Below are positions 22,835 through 28,552 of a DNA stretch of 29,106 nt, piece by piece. This stretch comes from a bacterium (lineage in GTDB: Bacteria; Patescibacteriota; Saccharimonadia; Saccharimonadales; UBA4665). The first letter of the stretch is position 1. Every line of letters starts with the position of its first letter. A program made the translations under genes and the position numbers. The stretch covers positions 1 to 29,106 of the forward strand of contig JAJZWH010000003.1 of NCBI GenBank assembly GCA_021846765.1, in the 5' to 3' direction. The notes under the pieces are model-generated. The model saw only the letters and a list, made by a program, of their open reading frames with translations. It was not told the DNA's origin and searched no databases.

Positions 22835-23869
22835 ATGCATGAGTTTAGAAAAGAGGAATATCCTAGTCCAGGATTAACGGAGTTAGACATTGTTCGGTTA
22901 ACTAATAATATCAATAGGTTGTTATTGCCAACTGATATAAGTTATATAGGAGAATCAGCGAATAATAAAAATGATGCCTTAAATCAAGTAGCTCAATTGC
23001 TCCTCGACGACAGCAAAAGAGATGAAGTAACGCAATTAATTATAGACAAACACAATAGGTCAGAAGTAATTCCTGATTATGCCTTATATGCATATTGGGC
23101 GCTTATACAAAGAACTAGTAAATTAGCACCTAGCGCTGCTTTGCCTCCAGATTTAGTGGATTTTACTCTCAAATTAGCTCAAGAACAGGGAGATTTAGAT
23201 ATTGCTTTTAAATTAATAATGCTCAGTTCTTATGTTGGTATTGATGAATTAGAAGATGACCCAAAAGAAGCAAAAAAAGCATTAATTTCAATCCATAAAT
23301 CTTTATTGGAAACAATGCAGCAAAATAAAATAAACAGTATGGATCAGTGCATTGGATCTGCACAATCATCAAGTAATTTGTTGTTTACAATAAAAAGCGA
23401 TGAACATAAAGTTGATCGTGAGCGCTTAGATGCACGAAAAAGTAGACCACAAGATCTTCTGCTGGATATTGCAAATAACAAGTTTATGACACCCGAAGGC
23501 TTGGCTGCTGCTAAAGTCCAACAAGATCTCGATCGTTTAAAAATACGAGATGGTAGACCACAAGATCTTCTGCTGGATATTGCAAATAACAAGTTTATGA
23601 CACCCGAAGGCTTGGCTGCTGCTAAAGTCCAACAAGATCTCGATCGTTTAGCTATACGGACAAAACGATTTACAGATCTTCTGCTGGATATTGCAAATAA
23701 CAAGTTTATGACACCCGAAGGCTTGGCTGCTGCTAAAGTCCAACAAGATCTCGATCGTTTAGATGCACGAGATGGTAGACTACAAGATCTTCGGAATGAC
23801 TTATTTCGCGGGAGACTCTTAACTAATGTTGGTATTCAAGAAGCTAAAAAAATTTTAGGTCTTAGTTAG
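22835..23869 (+). CDS. Helical protein with three identical 37-residue tandem repeats
   Basis: A 344-residue protein with no recognised family. Residues 1-200 are helical and acidic (HEFRKEEYPSPGLTELDIVR at the start), perhaps HEAT/TPR-like. Residues 206-316 are three tandem 37-residue repeats, each containing LLLDIANNKFMTPEGLAAAK and VQQDLDRL; the cores are identical in all three copies. A fourth, diverged unit (LQDLRNDLFRGRLLTNVGIQ) ends the protein. The linkers differ (RLDARKSR, RLKIRDGR, RLAIRTKR, RLDARDGR). Diverged terminal unit plus identical inner units is typical of recent internal duplication. No signal peptide is present. An inverted repeat abuts the start. It lies at the border of the accessory region. 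Confidence 0.75.
   Translation: MHEFRKEEYPSPGLTELDIVRLTNNINRLLLPTDISYIGESANNKNDALNQVAQLLLDDSKRDEVTQLIIDKHNRSEVIPDYALYAYWALIQRTSKLAPSAALPPDLVDFTLKLAQEQGDLDIAFKLIMLSSYVGIDELEDDPKEAKKALISIHKSLLETMQQNKINSMDQCIGSAQSSSNLLFTIKSDEHKVDRERLDARKSRPQDLLLDIANNKFMTPEGLAAAKVQQDLDRLKIRDGRPQDLLLDIANNKFMTPEGLAAAKVQQDLDRLAIRTKRFTDLLLDIANNKFMTPEGLAAAKVQQDLDRLDARDGRLQDLRNDLFRGRLLTNVGIQEAKKILGLS
23452..23784 (+). repeat. Three 111-base tandem repeats with identical 88-base cores
   Basis: Units begin at 23452, 23563 and 23674. In each, the first 88 bases (starting AGATCTTCTGCTGG and ending GATCGTTTA) are identical, while the last 23 bases differ. The period of 111 keeps the reading frame (37 codons). A degenerate fourth unit starts at 23785 with AGATCTTCGG. 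Confidence 0.93.
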
Positions 23870-23989
23870 CTCAATGCATTTGAAATTAGAACTCGAGAAA
23901 TTAGATTTTGCTTCGAAACGCAACAAAGAATAATTATCGTAGCTCACCATACTAGTCTCGAATCTTTAAGACCGAAGCTAGGCAGATAA
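23870..23989 (+). pseudogene. Possible RelE/HigB-like toxin tail, in frame after the repeat gene
   Basis: Directly after the TAG of the repeat gene the same frame stays open for 39 codons. It reads FEIRTREIRFCFETQQRIII followed by VAHHTSL, which resembles the central strands of RelE/HigB-type toxins (ELR-x-x-x-x-RI-x-F-x-F...I-x-L-x-H). There is no start codon and no usable N-terminus, so at most it is a remnant. A stretch this short could be open by chance. Confidence 0.22.
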
Positions 23990-24223
23990 CTTAATACCGA
24001 TTGCCTCGGCGACTTTCAGTATCCATTATTCTAGTCGATCGACTTTATGACCTAAGGCTAACATTTCTTGCATGTAAGTTTCGGACTGTTTTGTAAAAGC
24101 ATCAACAGCATTAGTTAATAAATTTAGTTCATCTTTAGTTGCGGTTTTTTCTAGCCCTTCATGTATTATCTTAAACTCAGACTGCATGAATTTGTAAAGT
24201 TTAGTAAATTCATCTTCGCTCAT
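23978..24223 (-). pseudogene. Small coiled-coil protein gene interrupted by a nonsense codon
   Basis: The frame starts MSEDEFTKLYKFMQSEFKI and continues through a helical segment (AVDAFTKQSETYMQEML) to GHKVDRLE, then TAA at 24026-24028. The same frame continues beyond it as WILKVAEAIGIKLSA and TAG. The continuation keeps the amphipathic helix and ends naturally, so the TAA looks like a point mutation of a Lys or Gln codon in an ~81-residue protein. The 65-residue product may still be made. The function is unknown; the sequence looks like a helical adaptor or coiled coil. The start is leaderless, with TGC TATATT ending eight bases upstream. Confidence 0.65.
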
Positions 24224-24231
24224 AATAAGTT

Positions 24232-24237
24232 AATATA
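24232..24237 (-). promoter_or_regulatory. Extended -10 box of the coiled-coil gene, leaderless
   Basis: TGC followed by TATATT on the minus strand ends eight bases before ATG 24223. No Shine-Dalgarno is present. Confidence 0.45.
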
Positions 24238-24382
24238 GCAGGCGGGGTACGTTATAAATAATGTAAAGCCGGATATTTAATACAAATTTAACAAGTCTTA
24301 ATGCTTACTTGATGGAGGCTAAAGTTTATTTACTTGGCTTGGCACAGGGTTCTTATTCCAAACTTTTGAAGAATAGATAGCA

Positions 24383-24529
24383 TTAAAGATAAAGATTATG
24401 ACGAACAGTAAATTCGTTAAACGTTTGAAGATCAACCAGAGACTTGAGAGGCACTGTAATGATTCGAAGATCTTCTGATGAAAATGTAGTAGTTTTGATT
24501 TTAATAATGATAGTTTCGACAACTCGGTA
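24383..24529 (-). pseudogene. Possible degraded coding fragment in the 24224-24569 gap
   Basis: This 346-base gap has no intact gene. One minus-strand frame without a start stays open for 48 codons and reads like protein: VETIIIKIKTTTFSSEDLRI followed by ITVPLKSLVDLQTFNEF. A neighbouring frame and the plus strand are also open but look like low-complexity hydrophobic shadows. I cannot assign a family. Confidence 0.2.
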
Positions 24530-24569
24530 TCATAGGGTTTTTATAGTCGATGTCGAACACTATTTACTA

Positions 24570-24893
24570 TTAGCCTGGTTGCTTGTGACGTGGACAAAAT
24601 CCTCTCATAAAGAGAGTATGTTCTTCTACTACATTAGACTCTAAATCCTCAAAATCTGACTCCCTATATTTACTTAAATCATCTGTGGCGGCATGCTTCG
24701 CCAATATTCTACCCATCTCCTCGCCTTCCATGAACCAACCAATAGCGAATAACTTCATCATGGCAAATTGGTCTGGCGTTACGTTAGGGAAAAGCGAAGA
24801 AATAAAAACTTTAATTCTATCATCTGAGTCTACTATTGCTTCTGCCGTATCCAACATTGGTATAGGATATTCATCGTTATTTGTTCCAGCCAT
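24570..24893 (-). CDS. Hypothetical protein, 107 aa
   Basis: An unrecognised acidic soluble protein. It starts MAGTNNDEYPIPMLDTAEAI at ATG 24893; a TTG six codons earlier is less likely. A central hydrophobic patch, FAMMKLFAIGWFMEGEEMGR, is probably an amphipathic helix, not a membrane segment, and the C-terminus has a CPRHKQPG tail. It begins just after the stop of a degraded frame at 24899. Nothing nearby suggests a function. Confidence 0.45.
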   Translation of the reverse strand: MAGTNNDEYPIPMLDTAEAIVDSDDRIKVFISSLFPNVTPDQFAMMKLFAIGWFMEGEEMGRILAKHAATDDLSKYRESDFEDLESNVVEEHTLFMRGFCPRHKQPG

Positions 24894-24898
24894 TGTAT

Positions 24899-25090
24899 TT
24901 AAGTGAAACAAAAAAAACTAATTCTTGCAATGTTTTGTTGGCGAATTTTTCCAACAAAGTCATATAGACTACCAAAAAGATATTCGCGTATCTGCTGTAA
25001 GTCCTTTGTCGTGCCAACTTCAAAAGACGTCAAGTCTGGGCCACCAGAGTTTTATTGCCCGTCGTTTGCTTGTATTGTCGATGTTATATA
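24899..25090 (-). pseudogene. Degraded coding fragment upstream of the 107-aa gene
   Basis: In the 24912-25222 gap no intact gene is visible. One minus-strand frame reads TIQANDGQ, a TAA at 25052-25054, then NSGGPDLTSFEVGTTKDLQQ and IREYLFGSLYDFVGKIRQQN, ending at 24899. The text on both sides of the stop is protein-like and a CAA-to-TAA change would explain it. No family is recognised and no start is present. A TTG at 25033 could start a 44-residue peptide, which I doubt. The rest of the gap (25091-25222) shows nothing. Confidence 0.3.
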
Positions 25091-25222
25091 TATTATAGTA
25101 AATCTACTCTGCGTTGATTGTTTAGCTCATAGCCTCCAAGCTCATGATTTAGCTAGTATAACCTGAATTGATGTCCAGTAATCCTTGAATAGCTGTATTA
25201 GCAAAATTGTCGCTACGGTAAA

Positions 25223-25654
25223 TCATATATGATTATTCGGGAATAAGTATTGCATTGTGCTTGGATGTATAATTTTGATCCCCTCATACTCTTTTAGCAC
25301 TAATAGGTCTTTATCAAATGTTAAAATGGCGTCTGCTTTTGCTTCTTTGGCGCATTCTAAAATTTTATCATCATCGGGGTCTCTTACGACCGTAATTTTT
25401 TGACTCGGATATACGATTCTAACTACTCCACGGACTTGAATAAGCATGTTAACTACTTGTTGTCTGTCAAAGCCAAACTTGTCGCTTTCTAGCTTTTCTT
25501 GAAGTTCTAGCAAAATAGCTTCTGAACTAAATAACTCATAGGTTAAGAATTTTGTGCCCCGACCGATTAAGTAACTTCTCGCATAGCCATTCTTTAAGGC
25601 GGCTGCTATATAAAATCCTGTATCTGGGACTATGTTAAGTTTTGGACTTGGCAT
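25223..25654 (-). CDS. PIN-domain toxin (VapC-like), module 1
   Basis: A 143-residue PIN ribonuclease of the 'putative toxin-antitoxin system toxin component, PIN family' type. The metal-binding acidic residues are in VPDTGFYIAA (first Asp), LLELQEKLES (Glu), DPDDDKILECA, and LTFDKDLLVL (last Asp). PIN toxins cleave tRNA or rRNA when freed of antitoxin. I start at ATG 25654, overlapping the antitoxin gene by 20 bases, the normal arrangement for coupled TA pairs. It is paralogous to the toxin at 28530 (shared ends IIHPSTMQYL and IIHPTMLQYL). Confidence 0.88.
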   Translation of the reverse strand: MPSPKLNIVPDTGFYIAAALKNGYARSYLIGRGTKFLTYELFSSEAILLELQEKLESDKFGFDRQQVVNMLIQVRGVVRIVYPSQKITVVRDPDDDKILECAKEAKADAILTFDKDLLVLKEYEGIKIIHPSTMQYLFPNNHI

Positions 25655-25859
25655 AGTTAGCGACATCATCTTCTGTTTCGAGCCCTAATCTCTTTAATAA
25701 AGGCTCTGCCTGTGACTGCATCTCTTCCAGCGTCTTTTCGAGTCGTATTCTGGAGTACATAGACCTAACAATGTCACTTTGAGATGACTTTGTTTGTATT
25801 GCTAGAGCTTTAATACCTAATGCTGTTTCTTCATCTAGTGAATAACTAACTGTCTTCAT
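25635..25859 (-). CDS. Ribbon-helix-helix antitoxin (VapB-like), module 1
   Basis: A 74-residue antitoxin with an N-terminal ribbon-helix-helix DNA-binding domain: VSYSLDEETALGIKALAIQT forms the strand and first helix, and SSQSDIVRSMYSRIR the second helix. The C-terminal part (AEPLLKRLGLETEDDVANY) would bind and block the PIN toxin. The same C-terminal motif occurs in the partial antitoxin at the right edge. It precedes and overlaps the toxin gene. Its promoter is near-consensus and ends seven bases before the ATG, so the mRNA is predicted leaderless. Autorepression is expected for RHH antitoxins. Confidence 0.85.
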   Translation of the reverse strand: MKTVSYSLDEETALGIKALAIQTKSSQSDIVRSMYSRIRLEKTLEEMQSQAEPLLKRLGLETEDDVANYAKSKT

Positions 25860-25866
25860 ACGTTAT

Positions 25867-25895
25867 ATTCTAATAGAGTACCTAATAGTTGTCAA
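25867..25895 (-). promoter_or_regulatory. Near-consensus leaderless promoter of TA module 1 with direct repeats
   Basis: On the minus strand a perfect TTGACA (25890-25895), a 17-base spacer and TAGAAT (25867-25872) end seven bases before ATG 25859. The heptamer CTATTAG occurs twice (25882-25888 and 25870-25876), spaced by five bases within the promoter. The repeats are 12 bases apart start to start, which suits an RHH autorepressor binding successive sites. Confidence 0.75.
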
Positions 25896-25960
25896 TAGAA
25901 ATGTTATTATGTATGGCTCCCCACGATAGAGTTAGTTATAACCGTAATAAAGCTTGATTT

Positions 25961-26007
25961 TAAGGGATTATGCTGTAGTTAAGCGGTAATAATAAGGGAT
26001 TATGCTG
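25961..26007 (+). repeat. 15-base direct repeat at the 3' end of the membrane gene
   Basis: TAAGGGATTATGCTG occurs at 25961-25975 and again at 25993-26007, 32 bases apart. The second copy covers the stop of the gene at 26000. This looks like a local duplication scar. Confidence 0.7.
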
Positions 26008-26323
26008 CTTCGCCGACGGTTTTACCGTAATGTTTAGAGGTCTGAATCTCAATAATCTCTGCGGTCGGCTCGATTTCTTCTCTTTCTGGGTCATCATCTG
26101 GTGTAAACCCTAACGAGTCACGGAATCGATATGCATCTACACCTAAGGCAATCGCACCTAAAACAAAAACTCCGCCACCTGCTAAAGCCGTCAATTCAGC
26201 AATATGAGGATTAAATATGGATATATCAACAGAAGCGGCTGACACTATAGCGCCTACGCCGGCGATTTTTATGTCAGTCATAAAACGTCTATATTTATGC
26301 TCGAGAACCTCTTCATGCCTCAT
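26000..26323 (-). CDS. Hypothetical two-helix membrane protein
   Basis: A 107-residue protein of no recognised family. It starts MRHEEVLEHKYRRFMTDI, followed by a hydrophobic region from about residue 18 to 62 that likely makes two membrane helices (IAGVGAIVSAASVDISIF and LTALAGGGVFVLGAIALGV). An acidic soluble tail follows (DDDPEREEIEPTAEIIEIQ). The promoter TTGACT-17-TATATT ends nine bases before the ATG and no Shine-Dalgarno exists. It stands alone between fragments in the accessory region. Confidence 0.6.
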   Translation of the reverse strand: MRHEEVLEHKYRRFMTDIKIAGVGAIVSAASVDISIFNPHIAELTALAGGGVFVLGAIALGVDAYRFRDSLGFTPDDDPEREEIEPTAEIIEIQTSKHYGKTVGEAA

Positions 26324-26332
26324 ATTTCAATG

Positions 26333-26361
26333 AATATATATGTATTGGCCAACAAAGTCAA
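26333..26361 (-). promoter_or_regulatory. Promoter of the two-helix membrane gene, near-leaderless
   Basis: On the minus strand TTGACT (26356-26361) and TATATT (26333-26338) are separated by 17 bases. The -10 ends nine bases before ATG 26323. Confidence 0.65.
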
Positions 26362-26380
26362 TCAAGAAAATTCCAAGCGT

Positions 26381-26642
26381 TTAATACATTCTGCTTATGC
26401 TTGGCTCATCATACAGGTCACGGACCAAGTTACGCCAGCAGTTGCTTTTCTATGTCGAGGTACTTTTTTATATCGCTTGTAGTGGTGTGATTATTCAGAA
26501 CTTTGAGTGCGGATATCACGTAATGTCTATAGAGCATAATAGGTTTTATGTATTTTCTTTCCAGATCTGATAGTTGGCGAATAGCTTCGTAACTTGTAAG
26601 GTATTGCCGAGCCGTGCAAATGGTCGCAAATACAGACGGGGA
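26381..26642 (-). pseudogene. 5'-truncated and frameshifted gene remnant
   Basis: A minus-strand frame of 70 codons without a start reads clearly like protein: ARQYLTSYEAIRQLSDLERK, then YIKPIMLYRHYVISALKVLN, then TTTSDIKKYLDIEKQLLA and TAA at 26430. One base further on, the next frame continues NLVRDLYDEPSISRMY to a TAA at 26381. The mRNA would need a +1 shift near 26433. I do not recognise the family. The 5' end is lost near 26642, where the plus-strand TPR fragment begins, so the two fragments meet head to head. Confidence 0.5.
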
Positions 26643-26976
26643 TTATCCAAAAAGTTTACCTTGGGGATGGCTTGAGAACAGACATATCATAAGGGCGTTA
26701 TGTAACTTTGCATTATTACAATGGGAGCAAGATCATATTAGGCTCTTCCTAGAAATCTACCGGAAGCTACTTGCTTCTAACATGAACGATAATATAGGCG
26801 CGCGGTATAGCATTTTAGCAATTCGACTTGGTTATGGTTCGGAGTACGAAGAGTTATTTTTGCCCGACTCCGAACCAATATTTGGACTGGATGCTAAGAA
26901 AATGGATACTTGGTTTATTACAAATGCTCCAAAATTCTCAAATGAGTTTGTTGATTTTCTCAAAAATGCAAAGTAA
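26614..26976 (+). pseudogene. C-terminal fragment of a TPR (ST7-like) protein
   Basis: An open frame from 26596 with a doubtful GTG start reads DYPKSLPWGWLENRHIIRAL, then LFLEIYRKLLASNMNDNIGA and RYSILAIRLGY. This is the end of a larger helical-repeat protein in which a R-x-x-ALA...LW-x-x-G helix pair is followed by a LNPNDN-x-G-x-R turn, as in ST7-like TPR proteins. The N-terminus is missing: a stop lies just upstream and there is no ribosome-binding site. It could be expressed as a 120-residue product but is more likely decayed. Confidence 0.5.
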
Positions 26977-27035
26977 TATGAGTAGCCAAAGTGCTTTTGG
27001 CAAATAAAATCTAGGACAATGACAGGTCACGGAAT

Positions 27036-27188
27036 CTAGTCTGCTTTCGCGCTGCTTGGTGGCCGTAGAGTTTCAGGCCGGTCTTGGAGCCAGATAACAG
27101 GGGTACATTTCGGAAGTTGAATGTTTAAGCAGTTCCAATCAATGTTGAAGATAATGGGAACTGGATTCGAAACAAGTGTTTGTACCAC
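27036..27188 (-). other. Possible small or remnant coding segment in the 26977-27287 gap
   Basis: The gap 26977-27287 is more GC-rich than the rest of the window and has no convincing gene. A GTG-started minus-strand frame of 50 codons reads TLVSNPVPIIFNIDWNCLNI, then TPVIWLQDRPETLRPPSSAK. A second minus frame over the same bases is also open (SGSKTGLKLYGHQAARKQTR), so it is unclear which, if either, was coding. The GCCAAA/TTTGGC stem at 26985-27002 lacks a T-run. I see no RNA gene. Confidence 0.2.
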
Positions 27189-27244
27189 CTAATTTTTGAG
27201 CTCGCTTTACTTTAGCTTGTCTCTGTATAATGTCAAATAGTTTT

Positions 27245-27281
27245 ACACTTAGTGTTGAAAAATTTCACTTTGTGGTAGAAT
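27245..27281 (+). promoter_or_regulatory. Promoter and palindromic operator of the MazF-type TA pair
   Basis: An extended -10 (TGG TAGAAT, 27276-27281) ends six bases before ATG 27288, so +1 should be the A of ATG. TTGAAA (27255-27260) is a possible -35 with a short 15-base spacer. The perfect palindrome ACACT-T-AGTGT (27245-27255) overlaps it and is a likely autorepression site. Confidence 0.55.
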
Positions 27282-27287
27282 ATATTT

Positions 27288-27560
27288 ATGAGGAGTACAA
27301 AAATTCCAGCAGCGATAAGATTAACACGTACGCCTGAAGTAGCGAAAGCTTTAGCATTGGCAAAGAAGCGCTACCCAACTCTAAGCGACCCAGAAATTTT
27401 GAAAGTAGGTTTGGCGAAACTTACTGCAAATATAACTGAATATGATGATATAGCTGAAGTGCGGGCAATGACAGCACATTCATTTAGTATCGGTGGATAT
27501 CTTGATGACCCCGAAGAGGATATTTACCACTTGGGGATGGGGAAGAAAGTGAGCTTCTAA
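27288..27560 (+). CDS. Antitoxin of a MazF/PemK-type pair
   Basis: A 90-residue protein encoded directly before the toxin, with the stop one base from the toxin start. The N-terminal KIPAAIRLTRTPEVAKALAL and KKRYPTLSDPEILKVGLAKL have the strand-helix-helix layout of a ribbon-helix-helix domain. The C-terminal half is acidic (DDPEEDIYHLG), as expected for a toxin-neutralising tail. No exact antitoxin family is recognised; assignment rests on size, layout and position. Transcription is predicted leaderless from an operator-bearing promoter. Confidence 0.65.
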   Translation: MRSTKIPAAIRLTRTPEVAKALALAKKRYPTLSDPEILKVGLAKLTANITEYDDIAEVRAMTAHSFSIGGYLDDPEEDIYHLGMGKKVSF

Positions 27561-27561
27561 A

Positions 27562-27900
27562 GTGCCTACTATTCAGTGGAATATCTACATCGCTGAAATA
27601 GGTTTTATAGAAAACAACACTTCAAAGTTGCGCCCAGTCATTGCTATAAGTGAACCAGTCGGCATATATAATATTGTGCTTGTTGCGCCAATATATTCAA
27701 TAAAACCTAGCCACAAGCTTAAGGGTGACATACTTATCCCAGATAATTATAAAGATTTGGGCCTTGTGAGACCTTCAACAATTAGGCTACATCGTATTGC
27801 ACCTCTTCCTTCATCTGATTTAAAGGAAAAACTTGGCCATGCATCTACCGATATTCAAAAATATGCAAAATACGAATTGAAGAAACTGTTTGGCATATAA
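27562..27900 (+). CDS. MazF/PemK-family endoribonuclease toxin
   Basis: A 112-residue PemK/MazF-type toxin, which cleaves mRNA or other RNA at short sequences. Family segments are SKLRPVIAISEP (the R-P-x-x-x-x-S core near residue 22), IVLVAPIYSIKP, a GDILIPDN strand, and LVRPSTIRLHRI, corresponding to the conserved S/T-x-x-R block. The start is GTG, one base after the antitoxin stop, so translation is coupled. The specific cleavage sequence cannot be predicted. Confidence 0.75.
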   Translation: MPTIQWNIYIAEIGFIENNTSKLRPVIAISEPVGIYNIVLVAPIYSIKPSHKLKGDILIPDNYKDLGLVRPSTIRLHRIAPLPSSDLKEKLGHASTDIQKYAKYELKKLFGI

Positions 27901-27978
27901 CTTAGATAGCTACCTTATATTACTAAATAATAGATGTACTAGATATTTGATGTGATAAAAAACCTTTAAAACGAATCA

Positions 27979-28119
27979 TGGCTCCCCTTCCACTACTCAA
28001 TTAGCAACCTATCTCTTGAGTATCGAGTCGACGGGAACTACCTTAGAGACTTAGCTCAAAGGCTTGGATTACAAAGATCAACGCAACTCAAGCCACTGAC
28101 CGTATCTCCTTACATGTAG
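27979..28119 (+). pseudogene. 5'-truncated coding fragment, copy 1
   Basis: A 46-codon frame without start reads WLPFHYSISNLSLEYRVDG, then NYLRDLAQRLGLQRS, ending in TAG. It is homologous to the fragment at 28403, with many differences at third codon positions, which shows both descend from one protein-coding sequence. No family is recognised. It follows the MazF gene by 78 bases and its end overlaps the pheT fragment on the other strand. Confidence 0.45.
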
Positions 28120-28364
28120 CCACCCGTACCATAATTTATTTTGCCGTAAATATCATCATATATCTGATTTACTTCTTGATTGGTCAGTGACCGTTCAAGG
28201 TGTCTAAGGGTTATGCGAATTAGGACATTTTTCTGGCTAGAGTTAATTCCAAGCCGTTTACGTATCTTTACAGGTAAATCATCATATGACGTCTCGCTTA
28301 ACACTTCTACACTTTCAAGTACGTTAACTCTGTCGCCAAGAGCCTCACGCCCCCCGCGTAACAA
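28110..28364 (-). pseudogene. pheT: 3' fragment of phenylalanyl-tRNA synthetase beta subunit gene
   Basis: An 84-codon frame matches the C-terminal ferredoxin-fold anticodon-binding domain of PheT: TSYDDLPVKIRKRLGI, then QKNVLIRITLRHLERSLTNQ and EVNQIYDDIYGKI. This is the family's Y-x-x-L...R-x-L...R-T-L-T-x-x-E-x-N ending. An in-frame TAG lies directly before the TTG at 28364, and the other ~700 residues of the beta subunit are absent. PheT is essential, so a full copy must exist elsewhere and this is a displaced fragment. A stand-alone anticodon-binding protein is possible but less likely. Confidence 0.6.
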
Positions 28365-28402
28365 CTAGAACTAAAACTACAGTAACTAAAAACCCCGCAT
28401 AG

Positions 28403-28552
28403 ATACGGAGTTCAAAATGCTTATGGCTCCCCCTACACCATTCAATCAGCAACCTAACTCTTGAGTTTGATGTAGACCAAAGTTATCTGAAAAGATTAGC
28501 ATCAAGACTTGGATTGCGTGGACTAAAAGCTACTTTAAGTACTGTAGCATAG
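28403..28552 (+). pseudogene. 5'-truncated coding fragment, copy 2
   Basis: The homologue of the 27979 fragment: WLPLHHSISNLTLEFDVDQ, then SYLKRLASRLGLRGLKATL, ending in TAG at 28550-28552. Both copies begin at the same point with ATGGCTCCCC, which is out of frame with the coding reading. It has no start codon. Its end overlaps the convergent PIN toxin gene by 23 bases. Confidence 0.45.

Noticed and set aside
23344..23703. Minus-strand 119-codon open frame over the tandem repeats
   Set aside because: It is an antisense shadow kept open by the 111-base periodicity of the real gene.
23452..23784. CRISPR-like array (identical repeats with variable spacers)
   Set aside because: The repeats are 88 bases and the variable parts 23 bases, the period is a multiple of three, and the whole is in frame within a protein; there are no cas genes.
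24444..24644. Plus-strand 66-codon open frame rich in Val/Leu/Ile
   Set aside because: It is antisense to a better minus-strand frame and to the end of the 24570 gene, has no start signal, and its hydrophobicity follows from AT-rich DNA.
24903..25166. Plus-strand 87-codon open frame
   Set aside because: It has low-complexity, Cys-rich, unprotein-like sequence and is antisense to a more convincing minus-strand frame.
26985..27002. Hairpin GCCAAA/TTTGGC as a terminator
   Set aside because: No T-run follows on either strand.
27140..27190. tRNA-like T-arm (TTTCGAATCC on the minus strand), a possible tRNA or att fragment
   Set aside because: The flanking bases do not form a T-stem and there is no acceptor stem or CCA end.
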